DNA from: Fraxinus americana
Taxonomy: Eukaryota > Streptophyta > Magnoliopsida > Lamiales > Oleaceae
Reading direction: 5' to 3'
NCBI GenBank assembly: GCA_035079005.1
Contig: CM068720.1
Coordinates: 31,223,383-31,287,382, forward strand
DNA: 64,000 nt
Shown here: piece by piece, positions 55,761-64,000 of the stretch
How the letters are laid out: each line of letters starts with the position of its first letter
How positions within the stretch are numbered: the first letter of the stretch is position 1
Notes under the pieces: model-generated
What the model saw: only the letters and a program-made list of their open reading frames with translations
Databases searched by the model: none
Told to the model about the DNA's origin: nothing
Program-made: the position numbers and the translations under genes

Positions 55761-57625
55761 GTTACCTTTTTAAAACAAGAAATTTCGTTACATAATCTGT
55801 TAAAACAACAAATTCCGTTAGTTTTTCAGTTAAAAACAAGAAATTCCGTTACATATCCACTTTTAATATATAGAAGATATTAAATTTGTAATAATTAACT
55901 GTTTTTTTTTTTAATTGCTATTTTCTTTCTTGTATTGAAGATTTTTCTTTTTCTTTTCGCAAAAGATTTTTCAATTTTTTATTGAATTAATGGATTAAAT
56001 GTGTAAAATAAGAAAAATGGGCACAATATCCATTTTTGTGGGCAATTTTTTGGTGGGAAATTTCTTTTTGGATACTAATTTAATTTTTACTGAAATGCTT
56101 GAATAATTTTTTTTTTAAGCAAGAATATTTACTCTTTGATAAAATTCACTACAAAAAGTTTTTTTTTTTTTTTTTTAACTTTGAAAAACAATATTTTTGT
56201 TAGATTTTTAAGTATATGTTATCAAAGAATGCAATAAATATTTGGAAGTTTTTCTTGATACATGTTTAGTACATGAGTCATGCAACATTGTCATAGAGGT
56301 TGACCACGTAACATTTTATCATCGAATTGTTTTAAATATTTCTTTTATCCAACCACATACACATCCGTCAATGACGATGTCAAAATTCATCTGTCAAAGT
56401 AGAATAATCCTTAGTACATACGTTTGTTCATTACCACTTGTACAAGTTCTTGTTTGAGTATAAATAAAGGATACTTATTTTGATTGATTGTAGGTGGGAT
56501 TTGATAAATAATTGGGGCAATGACAATGAAAAAATCAAGAGAGATGCTACAAATACAGCCCGGGTAACAGCTCCAATCACAGCCCACTCACATTCAGGAG
56601 CAGGGCCCACGATTAAAATAACCACGGGCGATGTGACCCGAGCTGTGAAGCTCGGACGGTACAAATAGACAAATTCAAAAACCAAATATCCAAGAAATTC
56701 CACCACCATTTTGATGTTGATATATTATATAATCATTAATTTTTCTTCTCAAAAGGAGAGAAATTTTTTATTTTTTTTTTCCATGTAAAGTTTTGTTTTA
56801 TTTTCAACTGCACGAGAATCTTGCACTGATCTCTCTGGAGTACCAAAGAAAATTAGTGTGTTTTTATTGTCTTTTTTCGTAGGGTGCAGTTGGTTGTTGA
56901 GTTTACTTTTAAACAATGTATACTGTATTTCAAATATTATATTTTAATATAAGACTTTCAGTGTTAGTAAGAGTTTATCCTAAAATTTAGAATGATTGGA
57001 CCATGGACGGAGCTAGAATTTTAGAGTCGTGGAGGGCAAATTTCACAAAATCTTAAATGCGAGGCTAAAATTGAAAACTATTTAGGAATTTTTTGAAAAT
57101 TTTGTACAAAATCTTGGAAAATATTGTGCAAAATTTTGGATTTAAAATTTAGTGTGGGAGCAGGTGACACCACTTTCTTCACTGTAGATCCACCAATGGA
57201 TTGGACTACCATAAAAGTTCAAAAGGAACGTTTTTTTTTTAATCAATTATTCTCGATAAAACAGCCTGAATATTTGATTAGTTTGCCGTAGATCGAATGT
57301 CATTAAATTTCAAAATTAAAATGAGACATCATTATTTTATTGCTTCTGTGATATCATTCAATTTAAAATGTATGTGGCGCTTTTCGTACCTACAATAACT
57401 TCTTCATATCAACGCCATTAGAAATGAAGTTTGTCAATCTTATGTAAAAATTACTTGTTTAATTCAGACACGAAATTCTTAGCTTAACAATTATTTTTAA
57501 TTCATAACTCAAATTCAAGTCGACTCATTTAGAGTTCTTTTGAAATTGACTTAAATATTAAATTATATGATTGAAACCCTAAAATCTACTAAATCTAACA
57601 CCCCGAAAATTAAGCAAAAAGTTTA
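55761..57625. other. Spacer without recognised gene
   Basis: Poly(T) and poly(A) runs, no coding signal. A short GC-rich segment with inverted ACAGCYCGGGT motifs lies at 56557-56655. Confidence 0.4.
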
Positions 57626-57919
57626 GGGACTGTTCTATTTGTGTTTCAGTTTTATGTTTTGAGTTTTGAATTCATTTTGAGTTTTGTGTTTTGAGTGTTC
57701 ATTTTGAGATTGTTGAAAATATGTTTTTTTTGGTATTTTGAAAATTTTGGTTTGATTATAACTGAAAACACTCAAAACGATAATTTATCGTTTTTGATTT
57801 TCTTTGTAAATTATTAACTTATTTTCAAAAACGCGTTTTCGAAAATAGAAAAGAGAACGCTTTTTTACGTTTTTAAAAAATCGAAAACAGAACTTGAAAA
57901 TGGTAAAGAAAACGGGCCC
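57626..57919. mobile_element. Tourist-like MITE, 294 bp
   Basis: The termini are GGGACTGTTCTATTT and, reverse-complemented, GGGCCCGTTTTCTTT, flanked by TTA (57623-57625 and 57920-57922). Its subterminal parts match both ends of the gene-carrying element at 5438-8958. Confidence 0.85.
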
Positions 57920-57922
57920 TTA

Positions 57923-58815
57923 ACATTCCATTTGGCAAATTTATATATGGTTTATTTTATAAATAGCGATGGATTCCATGAAATATACAAATAATAACGA
58001 ATAATAATTATAAATATCTGATTAAAATTAATATTTGATTTTAACAGGGCATTTGCATCGAGACAGAGTACAAGTAAAGATTCTACTGGCTTTAAACTTA
58101 TATTATTAGTTGTTAATTTCGAGTCAATTATGTAAAATAATAAAAAAATTGAATGTAATTTGGGTCAAGCACGTGAGTGTAGATTAGTGCCAAAGGCAGT
58201 CAACAGTGGCGGCCTCGATGAATTATTTCTTTTCCCAGCTTCAACAGACCGCAACCTTGATGTGGACAAAAATTGGTTCAATAAATTAAATTTTAATTCT
58301 TTAAAATTATCTATTTGCTTGACCTTTTTTTTTTTTTTTAAAATATATTTTCTCTCTCTAGCTGTTTTACTTTTAAAAAATAAAAATACAGCTTCTTTGG
58401 TCAACAAATAAAAAAAAAAAAAAAAAAATACAACTGCCAAAAAATAAAATAAAATAATTTTGGTAGCCTACTCTTCATTAATTATTATTCCTTTTAAAGG
58501 AGAGTCGAGAATAGTTGGTCAGCAGACTCGGCACTATTGCTTCCCGAATTATTCTAATTGCTGAAATAAAATAATATTTTTTAATTAGCCAAATTCCAAC
58601 AATTATTAGTAGGGACTAAAACTGCACTCTTCTATCGTTCATTTAATTCTTCGATCGTGAAATATTACGTCTCAACAAATCATACACAAATAATTTGAAA
58701 CTATGGTGATCAAAATGGCTTAAGTTTAATAATTTTGCCAATAGTTTGCCCTCGATAAAATATTTTCACCCCGTGGTCAACATTCCATTCCCCTCGATCA
58801 AAAGTCGTGTATCAT
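57923..58815. other. Spacer without recognised gene
   Basis: AT-rich with poly(T) and poly(A) tracts. Frames at 58160-58440 on both strands owe their length to homopolymers. Confidence 0.4.
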
Positions 58816-58925
58816 ATTAAAATTGAAAATACAATCGTTATTGGGTCTCCACTCGTTTAATAAAAATCAACAATAACGACTAGTTTTTCAATGTTAATTC
58901 GATTTTAATTTCTACCAAACACTCT
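58816..58925. mobile_element. Degraded MITE, same family as 29085-29228
   Basis: It shares AAAATTGAAAATA, ATCAACAATAACGACTAGTT and GATTTTAATTTCTACC with the copy at 29085. The ends are less clear. Confidence 0.5.
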
Positions 58926-60306
58926 CTAAATGTGTAGTTAAAATTGACTTTAATCTCAACTTTTTAAGTTATCTCAAACGAGTCCTTAGTATCTACCAAA
59001 TCACATAGCTTCAATGCCAAGTTGAAATGAAAAAAGAAACATCGAAGTGAATTTTTCTTGAAAGTTTAGGGAGTGTAGATGTTATTGATCCCACTTGTTT
59101 TAGACAACAAATTTTTTCCAAATTTCAGAAACGAATATTTTATGACCATCCAATAATGATAAAGATTTGTTTTTTTTTACTTCTTTTTTATTTTATATTG
59201 GGTCAACTATTTAATTGAAGAAGGTGGCAAGGGCATGTCACATAACTCAAACTTCGAAGAAATCCCTAAAATTTCCATTCATACATTCAATGTCTTGACT
59301 GTAAACACACCTATATATGCATAATTTTTTCAATGTAAGTAGGAGCAAAACCCAGACTTTAGAGTTTTATTCTCCCACTATTGACTACAAGACCTGAAGA
59401 AATTTTCATATATAACGATTTTCAGACAGTCCCAGAATCATTGAAGTCCCAGAAATTTGTAGTTTATTGCTAGCCTTACATATTCATCTTTTCTATGGTT
59501 TATAAAGCAAGGATTCAGGTGAACATATCGCAGGGATAAGTTAGCGGGACCTAGGTGGTCGCCCGAGAGCTTACAGAGTAGAACACTTTCAGGTACGTCA
59601 ACAATGAAATTGGAGGGATCTGTATATTCTTTAGGAATCATGTTTGGCTGAACTTAAAATAAGTTTAAAGTGACTTTTTGTTTTCATACATATTTGATTA
59701 AGTTGCCTTTTTTATAATCACAAGTGGAACAGTTACTTTGGAAGAAAATCTTGTTTTGATATCAAAATAAGTTAGTTAGAACATATATGGTTGTGCACTT
59801 ACATTTAAGTTACTTATTTTGTCAAATATGATTTTTGAAGTTACTTTTTGTTTGTTTATGACAGCTTTTAGCTTCAAAGTTGATCCATATCTTTAAGAAT
59901 CATGTTTGTCTGAACTTAAAAGTATGTTTTCTTTTTAAGAGCAAGTTACTTCTTTTTTTTCACTTTTAAGTGGAAAAAGTTGTTTTAGAGAAAACTCATC
60001 CTGCTGTAAAAATAAGTACCTTAAAAAGAGCATAGTTGATTATGCATAATCTAAGTCAAACTTACTTAAAAGTTACTTATTTCGCTTTTCAAAGTTACTC
60101 TTTGTTAGTTAAAGAAAGCTTGGAGTTTCAATTTTGATGGATAAAAACATTTGTTCGTTTCCGAACTTATATACTTATAAGTTGACATTTTAAAGCTTAG
60201 TAAAAATGCTCTCAAGGTTCCTTAATCTAGCTAATCTTTTTATAGAACATGTAAAAATTGCAGCGTTTGTTGTATAGTTTTGCAGAATCCTGGTGGTACA
60301 ATACGA
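58926..60306 (+). other. Upstream region and leader of the ABCG gene
   Basis: Contains two imperfect repeats with CATGTTTG(G/T)CTGAACTTAAAA (59640 and 59906), probably MITE-derived. TTTTGCAG just before the CDS (60279-60285) could be an acceptor of a leader intron. TATA-like words occur near 60170 but cannot be ranked. Confidence 0.35.
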
Positions 60307-63300
60307 ATGGACACTGGTGATATTATCAAAGCTAGTGGTAGTTTAAGAGGAAGTAGTAGAAGCCATGGCAGCTTTAGAGCAAACAGTGCATCCATATGGA
60401 GGAACACTGGGATCGAAGTTTTTTCACGTTCGTCACGTGAAGAAGACGACGAAGAAGCTCTTAAATGGGCTGCACTCGAAAAGCTTCCCACGTTTGATCG
60501 TTTGAGAAAAGGCCTTTTGTATGGATCAGAAGGTGTAAACGAAGTTGACGTTCAAGATCTTGGATTCCATGATAAAAAGAATTTGATCGAAAGGCTAGTA
60601 AATGTTGTGGAGGAAGATAACGAGAAGTTCTTGTTAAAGCTCAGGAACAGAATTGACAGGTACTAAAATTATGCCATGTATGGCGTATGACAAATTTTGT
60701 CTATTGTCCAGTCTAGTTATCCCGTCCAGTGTATTTTCACTCGTTAAATGTTCAAATGTAATTCTATAACTTCTTTTGCTCTGTTGGTTTTTCAGAGTTG
60801 GAATTGACTTGCCGACGATTGAAGTGAGATATGAGCATCTGAATATTAATGCTGAAGCCTATTCGGCAAGCAGGGCGCTGCCCAGTTTTGTTAAATTCCA
60901 TATGAATATGGTAGAGGTAACATACTTTACGCTATCAAAAACTAAAAACAAAACTTTTTCTCAGTAAATTGAGGTCTACATGAATCGTGTTAGTTTCGGC
61001 GACCTGTCCCTCTCCATCACTTGTACGATATTTCGTATTTCTTCATATTTCAATCTAACCCGACTCGCTCTTTCTCATAAGGGAATTTTGAACTCTCTCC
61101 ATATACTTCCAAGTCAAAAGACGCCCATGTCTATCCTAAAGGATGTTAGCGGAATTATCAAGCCATGCAGGTACGAGGGCTAAATCGAATTAATTCCTGA
61201 ACTTAGCCATTGTTAATTATCTTAATATCTTCATTTTCTTTAAGTTCTCATGTACTAATAGATTATTTTCTGCAGAATGACATTGCTTTTAGGTCCTCCA
61301 AGTTCTGGGAAAACGACTCTTCTGTTGGCTTTGGCTGGAAAGTTGGATCCTACTTTGAAGGTAAGGACTCTTCGAATTTCATTCCTTCTTATACGATCAA
61401 CTTTACTTTATCAGTTTTAACTTTCGTATACACATTTTTAATTGATGAAATTGAATATATTTACCAGTTTTCGGGAAGAGTCACCTATAATGGACATGGA
61501 ATGGACGAGTTTGTACCTCAAAAAACTGCAGCATATATTAGTCAGCATGATCTGCATATAGGAGAAATGACTGTGAGAGAAACCTTAGCATTTTCTGCCA
61601 GATGCCAAGGGGTTGGATCCCGCTATGGTTTGTTCAAAAACACATTCGAGTTGTTTCGTTTACATTTGTTTCCTGTCTTTCGTATGTTCGGAGTTAAAAA
61701 TTAGATTACATATGCTGTACCTTATTAACTAACTATTTGAGTCGAAATATTTGCAGAGATGTTGGCAGAATTGTCAAGAAGAGAGAAGGCAGCAAATATT
61801 AAACCTGATCCTGATATCGATATCTACATGAAGGTTAAATATCAGTCTCTCCAAGAAATACTATTAGAATTTCTTGATAAACTGACTTAACTGTGGTTTC
61901 TCTTTCTTTATTTTGAAACTGATTCTCTTGTTATCATTTAGTTCAAGATAATGAAATTCAAACCGAATACTCCTATAAAACCTTGATATTTTTTCCTAAC
62001 TTTTTCGGGATAATCTAGTTATATGTAGATATCAAGAACATTATAAGTATTCATTTCATAAGATTGAAAATGTTTAAAGGTGGCTTTCAACCTACCGTAA
62101 TCCAACTTCTTCGCCTGGCTTTAGATCGGCTATGAAAAGCATATCAGAGTTATACATATATGTCTCAGTCTGACACGTAAATTTTATGTCTCCTCAAGAA
62201 AAGCGACTACATGGTCCAACCTCATATTTTTGTTTCTAATATAGGCCGCCGCCACGGAAGGTGATGAAGCAAATGTGGTGACAGATTATATTCTCAAGGT
62301 TTTGGGGCTTGAAATTTGTGCAGATACTTTGGTTGGGGACGAGATGATAAGGGGAATTTCTGGAGGACAGAAAAAACGTGTCACGACTGGTAAACAAACC
62401 GGCCGATATTTTGAAAACGAAATTTTAAGACTTGTCTATTGATTTTATTCCAAGTACTAAAATTCTCTGCAAACTTCAGGTGAGATGCTTGTTGGACCAG
62501 CGAAGGCACTTTTCATGGATGAGATATCTACTGGATTGGACAGTTCTACGACTTACCAAATTGTGAATATGCTGCGGCAACAAGTCCACATTATGAAGGG
62601 AACTGCATTTATCTCCCTCCTGCAGCCAGCACCTGAGACGTACGATCTGTTTGATGACATCGTCCTCTTATCTGATGGACAGGTAGTTTATCAGGGCCCT
62701 CGAGAAAACGTTCTTGAGTTTTTTGAATCCATGGGTTTCAGATGTCCAGAGAGAAAAGGAGTGGCTGATTTCTTGCAAGAAGTAAGTAAAACCATGTTGT
62801 ACCACATTGTATTTAAGCCATAAACTGTCAGAGAATGGACATTTATTTCTTTAGAGCTGGTCTTTCAACAATTTCTAATGCAAAAAATATACTACGCAGG
62901 TGACATCAAAGAAGGATCAGCAGCAATATTGGGCACGTAGGGACGAGCCTTACAGGTTTATCACAGTCAGTGAATTCGCCGAGGCATTCCAGTCATTTAG
63001 CATTGGAATGCAACTCGGGGATGAGCTTGCAAAACCCTTCGATAAAAGCAAAAGCCATCCTGCAGCTTTATCAACTCAAAAGTACGGTGTTGGAGAGAAA
63101 GAGCTACTGAAAGCTTGTAGTGACAGAGAACTCTTGCTGATGAAGAGAAACTCATTTGTCTATATCTTCAAAATTTTCCAGGCATGTATTTTCCCAGAAG
63201 TTCATCTATTTTATACATGGAATTCAATTGTTAATAATGGTTTTTCCGTATCCTTTTTCAGCTTACTATTATGGGGTTAATCGCGATGACAGTTTTCCTA

Positions 63301-63934
63301 CGTACTGAGATGCACAAAGATGATGTAGCTGATGGAGGGATATATACCGGCGCTCTATTTTTTACTGTCATTATGATCATGTTTAATGGAATGTCTGAGC
63401 TTGCTATGACAATTTACAAACTTCCCGTCTTCTACAAGCAAAGGGATATGTTTTTCTTCCCCCCATGGGCATATGCACTTCCCTCTTGGGTCTTGAAAAT
63501 TCCTATTACCTTTCTTGAAGTTGCTATCTGGGTATTTTTGACCTACTATGTGATTGGATTTGATCCATATATAGGAAGGTGAGAATTAAACATTTATAGC
63601 ATGTCTAGTAGGGAGGCTTGTATAGTAATAAACAATCTTAAGAAATAACAAGATGCTAAAATTGTTCATTATACAGATTAATTTTGTCAATTACTGCATA
63701 GACTTAATTAGGCTCCCATTGGTAAGAGTGATGCGATCTTGAAATAACTATTGAGTAAGATTGTTTGTTGCAGATTTTTCAAGCAGTATTTGCTGCTTTT
63801 AATGCTTCATCAGGCAGCAGGAGCATTATTCAGATTTATTGGGGCAATGGGGAGGAACATGATTATTGCAAACACATTTGGCCTATTTGCATTGCTCCTG
63901 CTCTTCGCATTAGGTGGCTTCGTCCTGTCAAGAG
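60307..63934 (+). CDS. Full-size ABCG (PDR) transporter, 5' half
   Basis: ATG 60307 gives MDTGDIIKASGSLRGS, the usual start of PDR proteins. Exons: 60307-60659, 60796-60916, 61082-61170, 61276-61360, 61468-61627, 61757-61833, 62245-62389, 62480-62781, 62900-63181, 63262-63578, 63774-63934; phases agree throughout. About 697 codons are seen and the gene continues past the window (family length about 1,400-1,500). Residues carry EVFSRSSREEDDEEALKWAA, Walker A GPPSSGKTT, YISQHD, signature ISGGQKKRVTTGEM, Walker B ALFMDEISTGLDSS and SLLQPAPETYDLFDD. The latter has no H-loop histidine, as usual in this domain of the family. The first membrane domain follows (LTIMGLIAMTVFL, GALFFTVIMIMFNGMSELAM, FGLFALLLLFALGGFVLSR). 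Such pumps sit in the plasma membrane and export terpenoids, phenolics or hormones. The intron after 63181 starts GC. No disabling change seen. Confidence 0.95.
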
Positions 63935-64000
63935 GTAGAAAAGTTTGATTCAATGGTTAAATGGATGTTGTGCGTATTCAAATAATCCATTTTTTCTCAT
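63935..64000 (+). other. ABCG intron 11, cut by the window edge
   Basis: Starts gtagaaaag after a phase-1 exon end; the next exon lies outside. Confidence 0.85.

Noticed and set aside
58160..58440. Frames on both strands of 83-91 codons
   Set aside because: They depend on poly(T)/poly(A) runs and overlap each other.
59438..59641. 67-codon minus-strand frame near the ABCG gene
   Set aside because: No recognisable motif, no splice context, and no strong composition signal.
60280..60306. Upstream non-ATG start of the ABCG protein
   Set aside because: The codon at 60280 is TTG; the family start MDTGD fits ATG 60307.

Overview
The window reads as plant nuclear DNA, most likely from a core eudicot. 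The evidence is GT-AG spliced genes, Ty1/copia elements primed by tRNA-iMet, TTA-flanked MITEs, tRNA-like SINEs, AT-rich spacers and an endogenous caulimovirid. The species cannot be named from the sequence. Only one clearly functional host gene is visible: the 5' half of a full-size ABCG/PDR transporter on the + strand (60307 to the right edge, 11 exons seen). Nearly everything else is layers of insertions.

Left third (1-18230). The ground layer is a class II formin (PTEN-like, C2 and FH1 parts) on the - strand, spread over about 3.7-16.1 kb and dead. Its start codon reads ATA, one splice donor is changed, one exon carries stops, and no FH2 was found. It has been invaded by: (i) a 3.5-kb TTA-flanked, Tourist/Harbinger-like element at 5438-8958 that appears to carry a split BTF3 (NAC-beta) gene copy joined to a second gene fragment; (ii) a 4.8-kb copia element (10579-15347, target duplication GATAG) inside the phosphatase exon; (iii) an internally deleted copia element (16149-17740, target duplication AGATC) in the 5' leader. 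Part of the formin is inversely duplicated at 8977-9264 and would fold into a near-perfect hairpin of about 100 bp.

Middle (18232-39320). A minus-strand copia element (18232-24882) has a MITE in its 3' LTR and a 1.5-kb LTR-like element at its 5' LTR/primer-site junction. Remnants of two more copia gag regions follow (25.6-27.2 kb and 32.8-33.2 kb). At 29.3-32.0 kb, GTCACA-rich repeats in opposite orientation flank a possible first exon whose leader holds a SINE with a 17-bp target duplication. At 33536-39319 a Stowaway-like MITE is split by another copia element.

39.6-47.6 kb is an almost complete endogenous caulimovirid on the - strand. Reading from the primer site, the order is capsid, movement protein fused to a protease-like domain, protease/RT/RNase H, and transactivator-like protein, then a 35S-like TATA box and a small extra ORF. 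This order resembles cavemoviruses and solendoviruses. Capsid and polymerase are broken; two other ORFs are open.

47.6-60.3 kb has no convincing gene. It holds MITEs, two poly(A) SINEs whose empty sites can be read inside the window, a tandem duplication, microsatellites and degraded LTR-like sequence, and then the transporter starts. Coordinates of decayed elements are approximate; all identifications come from reading motifs, not from searches.
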